DNA of 64,000 bases. Origin: Flammeovirga aprica JL-4. GTDB lineage: Bacteria > Bacteroidota > Bacteroidia > Cytophagales > Flammeovirgaceae. The stretch spans positions 59,231 to 123,230 of the forward strand of contig NZ_JABANE010000010.1 of assembly GCF_012844305.1 (NCBI RefSeq), read 5' to 3'. The notes under the pieces are model-generated. The model was not told where the DNA came from and ran no database searches. It worked only from the letters and a program-made list of their open reading frames with translations. Shown piece by piece: positions 37,434-47,034 of this stretch. Position 1 is the stretch's first letter; every line of letters begins with the position of its first letter. The position numbers were made by a program, and so were the translations under genes.

Positions 37434-39374
37434 TTAGTCTTTCCAAAGATTATTGGATGCAAATGACAATACAGCTTCTACACTTTCTTCATTGTAGCCC
37501 ATAGAGATCATCTGTTCTACCATGGCATTGTATTTTTTCATTTGACCATCATCCCTTGTCTTCGCTTTGAGGATAATTCTTGTGATATCTTTCACCGAAG
37601 CCATCAATTTCTTCTCGATCGCCTCTTTCAATGGCTCATAACTTGTGTAATGTAATGCTCCGTTTCGTCTTAAAATATGCGTTACATAACTCATTACATC
37701 TTGTCTGAACCCATCAGCGGCAGTTCCGGCAATACCTATTTGTTGTTCAATAGAACCTAAGAACTTCAAATCAGGCTCCATCTCCTCATTGTTTTGCCCT
37801 TGCACTTTTCTTTTCAGCACATAAGCTTCTACATGATCTAAATAGTTTTGGAATAACGATTCTGCCTGCTCGTCATAAGCATGAACAAAGGCTTTTGTAA
37901 TATCGCTTTCCAACATTTTCAGATACTCTTTATAAAGAATGTCTTTCAGAATATCCATATAATGACTCTTCACATCACCTGCCAGCGGTTCTTCTTTCAA
38001 TTTCGTCTGCAGGGCATCTAAAACAGCAATCGGATGAATGGTATTTGTCTCCGTATCAGAAAGAGCATTATCCAACGCTTTCATTATAAAACGTGTAGAA
38101 ATACCGCTCATTCCTTCATCCTCATGCTCTTCTTTCAACTCTAAAACGTTGATTCTTTTCGACTGACCATTTTCAGTCACCTCATCACCATTATATAATT
38201 TCAGTTTGGTGAGAAGGTCACATTTATTGGTAGGTTTCAATCTTGTCAGAATAGCAAACATGGATGCAATTTCTAACGAGTGAGGAGCGATGTGTGCATT
38301 AAAGTCTGATTTATTGATGATTTTCTGATAAATTTTTATCTCTTCAGATATCTCCAATACATAAGGCACTTCAATTTTTACAATTCTATCTAGGATGGCC
38401 TCGTTAGTATGATCAGCTTTGAATCTGTTCCATTCTGCTTCATTTGAATGGGCTAAAATGACTCCATCAAAATAAATCATACCGTGTTTACCAGGCGCTG
38501 GAATTCTTTTTTCCTGTGTTGCTGTCAACATCACATGCAGGTATTCGATTTCATTTTTAAATACCTCAATAAATTCAACCAAACCTCTATTACCAACATT
38601 AAATGCACCATTTAATGTCAATACTCTAGGATCATCTTCACTGTAACGGTCAAGCTTTGAAATATCTTCTGATCCAATCAATACAGAAGTATCTTGGTTA
38701 TTAGGGTCAACGGGTGGTACCATACCTACTCCATGTCTTTTTCTGATACTGAAATCTCTTTTGATCACATTAAACTTGGTAAAATCACCTTTAAGTTCAT
38801 TATCCAATTTAAATTGTGTCACAGGATCTAGTTCCCCTTCAATTTCAACACCTAAACGGCTTTCCATTTCTGGACGCAGTTCCGGCGGTATGGCACACAA
38901 AGGGTTGGTATTCATTGGTGAACCTTCCAAGAAATAAAACGGACTGAGTTTTTCTAAGCCAGATTTCAATTTTTCAATCAAAGAAGATTTCCCTGCACCT
39001 ACGGGACCTACCAAGAAAAGGACCTGTCTACTTTCTTCACCTTTTAGTGAAGCAGAGTGGAAGTAACGTACAATCTTTTGTAATACTTTTTCTATTCCAA
39101 AAAACTCCTCTTCGAAAAACTTATAGCTTTTTAATTTGGTATGTGCACCAAATATTCTCCGAAGACGTACATCCTTATCCGTGTCAAGGTGAGACACTCC
39201 ATCTTTTGTGATGGCTTTGTACATTCTTTTGTGAGCGAGATCGGCCAAATCGTTATTGTTCTGTACAATCTCTAGATAATCCAAAAATGAGATTTTCTCT
39301 TCCGCTTTGCTTTTCTCTTTACGGAATGAGTCAAAAAGCTTTTTGAATTCATTTTGATCATTTGCGGCATTCAT
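37434..39374 (-). CDS. prkA: PrkA-type serine protein kinase / AAA+ ATPase
   Basis: About 646 residues from the ATG at 39374 (MNAANDQNEF). A longer frame starts at 39395. The protein has the PrkA AAA domain with the P-loop FLVGPVGAGKSSLIEKL, the GLVEFIEVFKNEIEYLHVMLTATQEK segment and a C-terminal kinase-like region with EPLKEAIEKKL and RDDGQMKKY. In Escherichia coli the relative YeaG acts with YeaH in nitrogen-starvation survival. Members have been reported to be kinases or AAA+ proteases. It is the first gene of the prkA-yeaH-spoVR operon. Confidence 0.93.
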   Translation of the reverse strand: MNAANDQNEFKKLFDSFRKEKSKAEEKISFLDYLEIVQNNNDLADLAHKRMYKAITKDGVSHLDTDKDVRLRRIFGAHTKLKSYKFFEEEFFGIEKVLQKIVRYFHSASLKGEESRQVLFLVGPVGAGKSSLIEKLKSGLEKLSPFYFLEGSPMNTNPLCAIPPELRPEMESRLGVEIEGELDPVTQFKLDNELKGDFTKFNVIKRDFSIRKRHGVGMVPPVDPNNQDTSVLIGSEDISKLDRYSEDDPRVLTLNGAFNVGNRGLVEFIEVFKNEIEYLHVMLTATQEKRIPAPGKHGMIYFDGVILAHSNEAEWNRFKADHTNEAILDRIVKIEVPYVLEISEEIKIYQKIINKSDFNAHIAPHSLEIASMFAILTRLKPTNKCDLLTKLKLYNGDEVTENGQSKRINVLELKEEHEDEGMSGISTRFIMKALDNALSDTETNTIHPIAVLDALQTKLKEEPLAGDVKSHYMDILKDILYKEYLKMLESDITKAFVHAYDEQAESLFQNYLDHVEAYVLKRKVQGQNNEEMEPDLKFLGSIEQQIGIAGTAADGFRQDVMSYVTHILRRNGALHYTSYEPLKEAIEKKLMASVKDITRIILKAKTRDDGQMKKYNAMVEQMISMGYNEESVEAVLSFASNNLWKD

Positions 39375-39574
39375 AGTTGTTCTTTTTGGTTTCATTATGT
39401 AACGATGTTTCTAATTTTTGTACAATTGAGAAACATTACAGTCTAAATAGTATATGGGTTAAAATAAAGTATCGTTATTTCTGTTTTTAATTGGATACAA
39501 TACGAGTATATTGAGTTCTTCTATTTTAATATACGAAGTAAGTAACGCATTAACAACTATTACATTGTTAAATA

Positions 39575-41452
39575 TCAAGGTTTTACGATGTACCTTTCAT
39601 CTTTATTATTGACAAAAAACGTATTTCCGTCCATATCTTCCACCGGTGCAATTCCATCTTGCATCGCTCCAACTGAACTGTATTTACCTAAAGGAATAAT
39701 TACTTTTCCATTCACATCGATGATTCCTTCGTTAAATTCAAAATCTGTCACCCTCAAGTAAGGATTGCCAAGACCATGAAATGAAACGGTGGCATATTTT
39801 GGTGGGATCAAAACATTGAATTTCTGATCCAAGAATCCTATTGCAATTTGTCCATCTCCTTGATCTTGAAGATAATAATATGCGAAGTTATCAGGTGCAA
39901 ACTCACTTAATTCATAATCAATGTTGGTCTCCCATCCGCTGTTATTATTACTAAAGTGTACGGTTCCTTTCTCCTTTCTTTTTGTAATATTGTAACCATC
40001 AATCTTTTTGTCCATCAGCTTTCTGTCCTTCAACGAGTACATATCCAGTACTCTCATAGACTCTTCCCCTTGCCCTATTCTTTCTAAGAACAAATAACCT
40101 TCATCTATGCATTCCATAGAAATATTTGCATCGTATTTCATATCAGTGACCTGCTTTTGAAGCTGTGTATCATAGAAAGCAAATTTATCGTCAGTGTGGC
40201 CTACTAATGCCAATCCATAACTTTCAACAAAAGGAATAAAAAGCTGTTCATACTTTAATGGTACTACATACTTCTGGGAAGCCAAATCAAAAATACCTTG
40301 CTGTTTTTGTTCATTCATTAAAATGACCCATTCTTTTGTAGAATCTTTGGCATTGGGAATGTAATTGACAATAGACTCAAAATCCTCTACTGCTGGTAGT
40401 ATTTTAGAGGTACTTTGATCCGTAACCGGCAATAATACGACATCTCTTTCATCACCGGAGTACGATATTCCCTGTACGAAATCACTGTTAAATGTGGTTA
40501 TGGAGTCGTACTCATAAGATACTTTTTGACCATCCCTGTACAATGCATACTTTTTAGAGCTGGGAACATGTTTGATAAGAATATCATCATCATCACGGAC
40601 TGTAATTTTATATTCATCCAATATGCGCTGTTCTACCTGATGCGTAGCTGTTTCTAGATATACTACATCTCCAGCGATATATTTTGCATTATGAGGGAGT
40701 TTAAAACCGTGTGAGTTATAATATTCCTTGTCTATCTTTTTTATGACTTTATCTGTATGTTCAGTTAGCTGTACCTTCCCCTCTTTATTCATAATGTTAT
40801 ACCCATCATTTGTAATAACAACAGTTAAGTCCTCCCATTGTTCAAAATTTATCGATTTTAATTGCTCATTGCCTCTTGTTTTGTTCATCACAATGCCTGA
40901 TGAGGTAAAAGAAGAATAATCATTTTCATCAATCAGACCAATCATGTTTTCATTCACTGCTTCCAGCATACCGTATTCATTAAAAGTGAGGGCGGTATAT
41001 TTCAAAGGCAAATCCCACTTCTTTAATTTTGTATTGTAAAGTCCGCAAAGATTCTTTTCATAAACCAAATAAGAATGATTATGATCAAAAGATTTAATAC
41101 TATCATACTCAAAACCTAACAGCTTACCACCATCAATTGTAAGAATACCATATTTCCCTTTGGTGTTACTGACAATCATCTCATTAGGGTGAAGTGTAAA
41201 TCTAATCTTTGCATATTTGGCTTTTACTTTCCATTGATTGTCTTTACCAATTACTCCGTATTTCCCACCCTTGGAAACAATGGCAACGTCTTCATCATTA
41301 AAAGGAGTCACAGATTCATAGGTATAATTGATTACCAATTGTTTATTTTGATCACAATACCCCCATTTCCCATTTTTCTCCACTGGAATGAGCTTTTGGG
41401 GTACTAATACAGAAATGAACAGACTGAAAACAATGAGCAATGAAAATTTCAT
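39575..41452 (-). CDS. Secreted WG-repeat protein
   Basis: 625 residues with an N-terminal signal peptide. The body contains many WG-like repeats of ~35-45 residues, for example LIPVEKNGKWGYCDQNKQLVINYTYE, NKGKYGILTIDGGKLLGFEYD and GIIDVNGKVIIPLGKYS, each with the KxGxxDxxGxxxxxxxYD pattern. Such repeats form beta-rich surface proteins of unclear function in Bacteroidota. The gene is alone and I see no partner. Confidence 0.85.
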   Translation of the reverse strand: MKFSLLIVFSLFISVLVPQKLIPVEKNGKWGYCDQNKQLVINYTYESVTPFNDEDVAIVSKGGKYGVIGKDNQWKVKAKYAKIRFTLHPNEMIVSNTKGKYGILTIDGGKLLGFEYDSIKSFDHNHSYLVYEKNLCGLYNTKLKKWDLPLKYTALTFNEYGMLEAVNENMIGLIDENDYSSFTSSGIVMNKTRGNEQLKSINFEQWEDLTVVITNDGYNIMNKEGKVQLTEHTDKVIKKIDKEYYNSHGFKLPHNAKYIAGDVVYLETATHQVEQRILDEYKITVRDDDDILIKHVPSSKKYALYRDGQKVSYEYDSITTFNSDFVQGISYSGDERDVVLLPVTDQSTSKILPAVEDFESIVNYIPNAKDSTKEWVILMNEQKQQGIFDLASQKYVVPLKYEQLFIPFVESYGLALVGHTDDKFAFYDTQLQKQVTDMKYDANISMECIDEGYLFLERIGQGEESMRVLDMYSLKDRKLMDKKIDGYNITKRKEKGTVHFSNNNSGWETNIDYELSEFAPDNFAYYYLQDQGDGQIAIGFLDQKFNVLIPPKYATVSFHGLGNPYLRVTDFEFNEGIIDVNGKVIIPLGKYSSVGAMQDGIAPVEDMDGNTFFVNNKDERYIVKP

Positions 41453-41657
41453 AGAATTGGGTGATAAGATAATTAAACTGGATTAAGGTAACTTAAATAA
41501 AACCTCTTACGCGTTAAAATAACTATCGTCTTGGTATCTATTCTTCACAAATGCCAAATAATACTATCATTACTTACTTCGTTCATATTTATTATTTAAT
41601 TTTTTTACTCATCTTTTAATTGAAATTAATAATATTGCACATAGTGTTATTAGTAGT

Positions 41658-41981
41658 GTGATTTTGAAAAAAGAAAATGAAATTTTGGGCATCATAGGAA
41701 GCTGTGTTTCCTATTTATTTTTGTCAAGAAAAGTATGTGATATTGCTTATTTTGACAATGATCCATTATACCCTCATTTTTCAAATCACTCTAGACATTT
41801 CAATTCAATACAACTTCCCCTTCAAGCTAAAAAAGTAAACAGAATTGCCTTAATGTTTGCCAGCTTTTTAGGAAGAATTATTGATGCTTCACGAAGTAAA
41901 GGAGAAGGTGATCGGTATTTTTTTCAAAATATCTCATATTACATTTCTCGTCCTCTATATATTATGAAAAGGATAGTCTAA
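41658..41981 (+). CDS. Possible small protein upstream of the purine-uptake genes
   Basis: A 107-residue frame with a GTG start, no recognised domain and high Ser/Ile/Phe content. The stop codon falls inside the left arm of the terminator at 41967-42017, which shows that this strand is probably transcribed. It could instead be an untranslated leader. I give low confidence that it is a protein. Confidence 0.3.
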   Translation: MILKKENEILGIIGSCVSYLFLSRKVCDIAYFDNDPLYPHFSNHSRHFNSIQLPLQAKKVNRIALMFASFLGRIIDASRSKGEGDRYFFQNISYYISRPLYIMKRIV

Positions 41982-42017
41982 CCCTGCAGCAGTGTTCGGT
42001 AAGACTATCCTTTTTTT
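41967..42017 (+). terminator. Terminator/attenuator candidate in front of the purine-uptake operon
   Basis: Arms AAAAGGATAGTCT (41967-41979) and AGACTATCCTTTT (42002-42014), perfect over 13 bp and with T's after. An inner ACC/GGT pair extends the stem past a mismatch. It ends only ~25 bases before the next gene's ATG, so transcription of that gene must pass it or start within it. Confidence 0.75.
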
Positions 42018-42042
42018 GTTCTTTCATTATTTTAAACTCCAT

Positions 42043-42828
42043 ATGAAACATTTATTATCTTTCGTATTTTTCGCACTTACTTTACTATCATTTAATGTTG
42101 CTAATGCTCAGAATTACAATTCTACATTTGGGCAAGTAGCCTATGGATCAGGCAATAAGGATTTCCAATTTGGTAATAACACTGAAGATGGAAACATGTG
42201 GCTGATCACTTTTGATCACGTTTCTGAGTGGAGTTATGGCGGTAACTATGCCTTTATCAACTTCATGGCGGCAGACAACATGATCCCTGATACTGACTTT
42301 GATGGAAATGAAACACACAAAGGGCCTATCCGATTATATACTGAATGGTCTCCTTGGTTATCATTGAACAAAATCACTGGTAAAGATCTTGGATTCTGGA
42401 TCTTTAAAGACTTCTCAATAGAAGGACAGTTGAACGTTTCTTACTCTAGTTTCTATGCACTTTTAGGTGGTGTAGGTATGACTTTCAAAACATCAAACTA
42501 TGATACTTTCTTGAAATTAATGGCTTATTACAAAGCTTCTACTTTTGGTGGTAACACTGATCACCTCGCTCAGATTACAGGTGTATATGATATTCCATTA
42601 TCAAGAAAGCTAGGTGTCCGTTTGCAGGGTTTCTTTGATTTCATTCCTAATAGCAATTACTACTGGGGAACAGATTTCCTTGCTCAGCCAAGAGTTTTAT
42701 ATAACTTGGGTCAGCACTTTATGCCAGACAAATTCACTAAACTCGAAGTGGGTGTAGATGTGTATATGCACTACAACAATTTCGTTTCTGTTACAGCTCC
42801 TCAAGCAGCCGTTCGTCTTACTTGGTAA
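42043..42828 (+). CDS. Tsx/OmpK-like outer-membrane nucleoside channel
   Basis: About 261 residues from the ATG at 42043. The longer frame from 41992 crosses the terminator and is not used. A signal peptide ends FNVANAQ. The mature barrel (FGQVAYGSGNKDFQFGNN, WLITFDHVSEWSYGGNYAFINF, ending AAVRLTW) resembles the nucleoside-specific channel-forming Tsx family, including the recurrent GxxxFxNxxx and WSP patterns. It is followed 29 bases later by a purine permease, so the two likely import purines or nucleosides across both membranes. Confidence 0.8.
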   Translation: MKHLLSFVFFALTLLSFNVANAQNYNSTFGQVAYGSGNKDFQFGNNTEDGNMWLITFDHVSEWSYGGNYAFINFMAADNMIPDTDFDGNETHKGPIRLYTEWSPWLSLNKITGKDLGFWIFKDFSIEGQLNVSYSSFYALLGGVGMTFKTSNYDTFLKLMAYYKASTFGGNTDHLAQITGVYDIPLSRKLGVRLQGFFDFIPNSNYYWGTDFLAQPRVLYNLGQHFMPDKFTKLEVGVDVYMHYNNFVSVTAPQAAVRLTW

Positions 42829-42857
42829 TTATTGTCAATTAAAAATTTAATCCAACA

Positions 42858-44183
42858 ATGGAAGCAAGTCATCAAAAAGGAGGTTTTCTTGAAAACTTCT
42901 TCAACTTAAAAAAACACAATACTACGGTACGTGCGGAAGCAATTGGCGGTATCACCACCTTCCTTACTATGGCGTACATCTTATTTGTAAACCCAAGTAT
43001 TCTGGGAGATGCAGGAATGGACAAAGGTGCTTTATTCACTGTTACATGTGTTGCTGCACTTATTGGTACTTTATTAGCCGCATTTTGGGCTAGAGTTCCT
43101 TTCGCTATGGCTCCTGGTATGGGACTAAATGCATTCTTTACTTATGCCTTAGTAATAGGCAGAGGTTTGCCATGGGAAACTGCATTAGGTATTGTATTCG
43201 TTTCTGGTGTCACTTTTATTTTATTGACTGTACTTGGTGTTAGAGAAAAAATTGTCAATGCTATTCCGCTTTCATTGCGTTTAGCTACTTCTGCAGGTAT
43301 TGGTCTTTTCATTACTTTTATTGGGTTCAAAGGAATGGGACTTGTGGTATCTAACCCTGCTACTTTGGTATCTTTGGGCCACTTGGGCACACCTACAATT
43401 ATTGCGTTATTAGGTTTAGTATTTATTGTAGTTTTAGAAACAATGAAAGTTAGAGGCGGTATTCTTATAGGTATTGTTGTTATGACTATCGTAGGAATGT
43501 TTGCAGGTGAAGTTGCTTTGCCGGAATCTATCATTTCGGTACCTCCATCAATTACTCCAATTGCCTTTAAGCTTGACATCATGTCGGCATTGGATTTGGC
43601 GTTTATTGCTCCTATTTTCTCATTTATGTTTGTAGATTTATTTGATTCAGTAGGTACAATCGTGGCTTGTTCTTATGAAGCAAAAATGGTCGACAGCAAA
43701 GGAAATATTCCTAAAATTGGTAGAATTCTGGAAGCGGATTCAGTGGCTACAGTAATTGGCTCACTTTTAGGTACTTCAACAACAACAACGTATATCGAAT
43801 CAGCTTCAGGTATTTCACAAGGTGCCAGAACAGGATTAGCGTCTGTATTTACCGCTGCGTTATTTGCCATTGCATTATTATTTTCACCTGTAGTGACTAT
43901 TGTTCCAGCATTTGCCACTGCTCCTGCTTTGGTAATGGTGGGTATTTATATGTTTAAAAATATCAAAGAAATTAAATTTGATGATCTGGTGGAAGGTGCT
44001 CCTGCCTTTTTAACGATCATACTTATGCCTTTGACTTACAGTATCAGTAACGGTTTAACTTTTGGTTTCCTTTCGTACTTGATCATTGCTATTTGTACAG
44101 GACAAGTGGGAAGAATCTCAAAAGTGATGTGGGTGATTGGCCTTCTTTCAGCTATAAATCTCTACATTTCTGCAATCTCATAA
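42858..44183 (+). CDS. NCS2-family purine permease (AzgA/PbuG type)
   Basis: 441 residues with about 12-14 membrane segments. Diagnostic blocks are TTFLTMAYILFVNPSIL, FAMAPGMGLNAFFTYALV, FMFVDLFDSVGTIVACS and LGTSTTTTYIESASGISQGARTGL, which identify the AzgA/PbuG adenine-guanine-hypoxanthine permease group and not the uracil/xanthine group. It is an inner-membrane proton symporter. It is co-transcribed with the Tsx-like outer-membrane channel gene and ends at a strong terminator. Confidence 0.93.
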   Translation: MEASHQKGGFLENFFNLKKHNTTVRAEAIGGITTFLTMAYILFVNPSILGDAGMDKGALFTVTCVAALIGTLLAAFWARVPFAMAPGMGLNAFFTYALVIGRGLPWETALGIVFVSGVTFILLTVLGVREKIVNAIPLSLRLATSAGIGLFITFIGFKGMGLVVSNPATLVSLGHLGTPTIIALLGLVFIVVLETMKVRGGILIGIVVMTIVGMFAGEVALPESIISVPPSITPIAFKLDIMSALDLAFIAPIFSFMFVDLFDSVGTIVACSYEAKMVDSKGNIPKIGRILEADSVATVIGSLLGTSTTTTYIESASGISQGARTGLASVFTAALFAIALLFSPVVTIVPAFATAPALVMVGIYMFKNIKEIKFDDLVEGAPAFLTIILMPLTYSISNGLTFGFLSYLIIAICTGQVGRISKVMWVIGLLSAINLYISAIS

Positions 44184-44202
44184 CATTGTATAATAGAAAC
44201 AT

Positions 44203-44241
44203 TAAAGCCGGTAATATATTTTATAATATTGCCGGCTTTTT
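44203..44241 (+). terminator. Intrinsic terminator of the purine-uptake operon
   Basis: Arms AAAGCCGG (44203-44210) and CCGGCTTT (44231-44238), with an inner AATAT/ATATT pairing across a G-U, then TTT. Confidence 0.85.
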
Positions 44242-44344
44242 TGGTATAATTAAACTATTATCATTAATATTACGTTTTACAATTGGTTAGTTATTATCAC
44301 TCTTATTTTCTATACTTTGTTACGGTACCCCCTACTATTTTAGC

Positions 44345-45055
44345 ATGCCCGTAGATTTTGAAAATATCATAGAAGATCACAAAAAGTTTTTAAGTATTGG
44401 CAACAATACTTTTCACTATATTTTTGATTGCAATAAGTTAAGATTTGAATACTTATCTCCTTCATTTACAGAGGAGACTGGATACGCTATTGATGAAGCT
44501 TTATACAATTCTAATTTTTCTCTTACCCCAATAGAGGATTATGGACCTATTGTCAAGACGTTAGGTGAATTGCTCACTTATTTTGTGATCAACTATCGAG
44601 AGCATATTAACCAATACACCACTTTTTATTACTACCCTTTACTTCATAAAAACGGAAATGTATATCCATGTCTTGTACAGGTACGAATTCTGGATTTTAA
44701 TGAAGACGGCAGTGCAAAAAATGTTCTAGCTTACAATCAGATTATTCACAAAAAATACGATAAAAACAAGGCATTCAATATGAGCTTTATTTCTCATGAC
44801 CATAGTCTTCCTTCTTTTTATCAAGTGGATAGCTTAGAAAGTTTAAAGCAAGGCATTCTTATTCGTAATCTGTCGAAAAGAGAAATTGAAATACTGAAAC
44901 TTGTCTCTGAAGGTTATTCAAATAATTCAATATCCTCTATGTTGAACATTAGTATTCATACTATCTCCACTCACAAAAAAAATATTATCTCCAAAACAAA
45001 CACCTCAAATATAATGGTGGCTATTCAGAAGGCTATACTTCAAAAAATCTTTTAA
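44345..45055 (+). CDS. LuxR-type transcriptional regulator (PAS-like sensor)
   Basis: 236 residues. The N-terminal ~170 residues are a PAS-like domain (NTFHYIFDCNKLRFEYLSPSFTEETGYAIDEAL, then FYYYPLLHKNGNVYPCLVQVR). The C-terminal ~60 residues are a LuxR/GerE helix-turn-helix (LSKREIEILKLVSEGYSNNS, then LNISIHTISTHKKNIISK). There is no receiver domain, so it probably senses a ligand directly. The following gene has the same design and starts 18 bases later. Confidence 0.85.
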   Translation: MPVDFENIIEDHKKFLSIGNNTFHYIFDCNKLRFEYLSPSFTEETGYAIDEALYNSNFSLTPIEDYGPIVKTLGELLTYFVINYREHINQYTTFYYYPLLHKNGNVYPCLVQVRILDFNEDGSAKNVLAYNQIIHKKYDKNKAFNMSFISHDHSLPSFYQVDSLESLKQGILIRNLSKREIEILKLVSEGYSNNSISSMLNISIHTISTHKKNIISKTNTSNIMVAIQKAILQKIF

Positions 45056-45073
45056 AATCAAAAATTAGATGAA

Positions 45074-45859
45074 ATGATAGTCAATTTTATCGAACAAATT
45101 CAACAAACATACAAAGAGAACCGTGATTACTACATTAAAACTTTACAAAATAAAAACTTCATTAATGAATCGTTCAGAACGGATGATGACTATATTTTAC
45201 CTGGGAAGTCATTACAATTTCTGATCAATATTGATGATCTTACTTTTACGTTATTACAAAACACTGGTGTGAAATATGAAGTGCCGGAAGAACCTACATC
45301 ATTAGATTATCTTTTTCAGGACCTTGATAAAGTGTTGCTTGAAGAAGATAGAATCGTCTACATGAATGCTATTGATGTTACTTTCAAAAAACACCTAGCC
45401 CTATTCAATGAGAAAGACCCCTTCTTATTCCGTTCAAGTTTTGTATTCAGGGTGAAAAGAGAAAACGAAAGAATCACATCCTATCTGCAACATAATATTC
45501 CCATAAAAATCGAAGATGGAAGAATCAGACAGTTTTTCTCTGTAGTAACTGATATTTCACATTCTTTGATTGAACAGAATAATAGAATTTCTTTCTACAA
45601 TATGAAAGACAAGGAAGAATACCATTATGAACTAAAAGACAAACTTCATGAAGGGAAAATTCCACAGCTTCATTTATCCAACCGGGAACTTGAAATTTTA
45701 CAGTTTGTTATTCAAGGATTAAACACCAAGGATATGGCTAAAGCGTTGGATATTTCTGTTGAAACAGTAAACAGGCATAGGAAGAATATGATTAAGAAAA
45801 ATAACAAGAAAAATATTATTCATCTTGCTACAGAAGCGTTCAAGCAAAACTTGATCTAG
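45074..45859 (+). CDS. LuxR-type transcriptional regulator, paralogue of the upstream gene
   Basis: 261 residues. It has a PAS-like N-terminal region (LQFLINIDDLTFTLLQNTGVKYEV, FRSSFVFRVKRENERIT) and a LuxR-type C-terminus (LSNRELEILQFVIQGLNTKDMAKALDISVETVNRHRKN). It probably arose by duplication with the neighbour at 44345-45055, but the sensor parts have diverged strongly. The two may work as a heterodimer or respond to different cues. The targets are unknown. The pair ends without a strong terminator. Confidence 0.83.
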   Translation: MIVNFIEQIQQTYKENRDYYIKTLQNKNFINESFRTDDDYILPGKSLQFLINIDDLTFTLLQNTGVKYEVPEEPTSLDYLFQDLDKVLLEEDRIVYMNAIDVTFKKHLALFNEKDPFLFRSSFVFRVKRENERITSYLQHNIPIKIEDGRIRQFFSVVTDISHSLIEQNNRISFYNMKDKEEYHYELKDKLHEGKIPQLHLSNRELEILQFVIQGLNTKDMAKALDISVETVNRHRKNMIKKNNKKNIIHLATEAFKQNLI

Positions 45860-45958
45860 TGCTTTACTATTGGATTGAATCCGATAATAGAGGGGGTGAA
45901 AGTGGTTGATTTAACTTTAAATCACAATTGAAAATTTATGCTTCATTGAATTCTCTAT

Positions 45959-45966
45959 TATATTTG
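45959..45966 (+). promoter_or_regulatory. Putative -7 element for the beta-propeller gene
   Basis: TATATTTG, a match to TAnnTTTG, 43 bases before the ATG at 46009. A clean -33 partner is not seen. Confidence 0.4.
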
Positions 45967-46008
45967 CATGAAAGAAAGACTCCACAAATAGACTTAATAT
46001 CTAACAAG

Positions 46009-46875
46009 ATGTATAAATTATTATTCAGTTTATTAATTACTTTATCTCTTTTTAGTACCGTTTCGGGACAAGACAAAGAAGCAAAGAAAAATAAAAAAAA
46101 TAAGAAATCACTTTCAGCCGATCCAGACGCAAAACTTCAATCGCCACATGATATTGCTTTTGATGAAAAATCTGGATTATTCTTTATCAGTTCATCAGGA
46201 AATCATGGCATCATCAAAAGAGGCCGAAGAGGGGGGGCTGTATTCGTTACTAAAGATTTGGCACACCCAAGGGGTGTCACTATTTTAGGCAGTACTTTAT
46301 ATGTAGCGGATTCCAATAGAGTAAAAGGATTTAATATTAAAAATAACGATGAGGTTTTTAATGTTGAAGTCAAAGGAGCTAAAGCTTTACATGCTATCAC
46401 TTGCAACGGAAGTCTTCTTTATATTTCAGACAAAGAAGTTTCTAAAGTATTTAGCGTGAATATAAAATCAGAAGAGGTAGAGGTAATCACTGCTGATGTT
46501 CCTTCACCTACTGGAGTTTATTATGATAAAAAATCAAAGGATATCTTAATTCTAAGTTCATTGGAAACTGAAGGTGGCGTGTATTCTTATTCTCCTAAAA
46601 CTAAGAAAGCAGAACTGAAGCTGAAAGTTACGGACTTCCCTTACTTGGAAGATATTACTTTTAATGGTTCTATGAGCTACTATTTGACCGCTTGGGGGGC
46701 AGACCATAAGGAAAATGTGATTATTAAAATCAATAGTGCACTTTCTAGAGAACCTCGTATTATACAATCTTCTAGTGACGGACCTAGCGGAATGATCTAT
46801 ATCAAAAGAACAAATGAATTGGCCATTGCCAGCGAGTATGCCAACAATCTAAACATCATAAAATTAGGTTATTAA
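46009..46875 (+). CDS. Secreted beta-propeller (SMP-30/NHL-like) protein
   Basis: About 288 residues from the ATG at 46009. An upstream TTG at 45928 lengthens the frame but would place the signal peptide internally. The signal peptide ends FSTVSGQ. A lysine-rich stretch follows, then repeated blades with a PHDIAFDEKSGLFFISSSGN, HPRGVTILGSTLYVADSNR and PTGVYYDKKSKDILILSS pattern, typical of six-bladed propellers. The function is unknown. It ends at a terminator. Confidence 0.75.
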   Translation: MYKLLFSLLITLSLFSTVSGQDKEAKKNKKNKKSLSADPDAKLQSPHDIAFDEKSGLFFISSSGNHGIIKRGRRGGAVFVTKDLAHPRGVTILGSTLYVADSNRVKGFNIKNNDEVFNVEVKGAKALHAITCNGSLLYISDKEVSKVFSVNIKSEEVEVITADVPSPTGVYYDKKSKDILILSSLETEGGVYSYSPKTKKAELKLKVTDFPYLEDITFNGSMSYYLTAWGADHKENVIIKINSALSREPRIIQSSSDGPSGMIYIKRTNELAIASEYANNLNIIKLGY

Positions 46876-46905
46876 GAATTTTGAAATTTCTTATTAAGAC
46901 TGATT

Positions 46906-46944
46906 AAAAAAGAGTGAACTTATGATAAGTATCACTCTTTTTTT
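46906..46944 (+). terminator. Intrinsic terminator after the beta-propeller gene
   Basis: Arms AAAAAAGAGTGA (to 46918) and TCACTCTTTTTTT (46932-46944). Confidence 0.8.
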
Positions 46945-47034
46945 GTTATATTATTCAAAATCCACAAAATATTCTTAGAAATTTTATATATTAAGGAGAC
47001 ATGTAAAGTCTTTCAGTATATCTTGTATTACTTA

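Noticed and set aside
42858..44183. Antisense frames of 80-146 residues inside the permease gene
   Set aside because: Low-complexity Ile/Pro/Thr-rich antisense translations of membrane segments; shadows.
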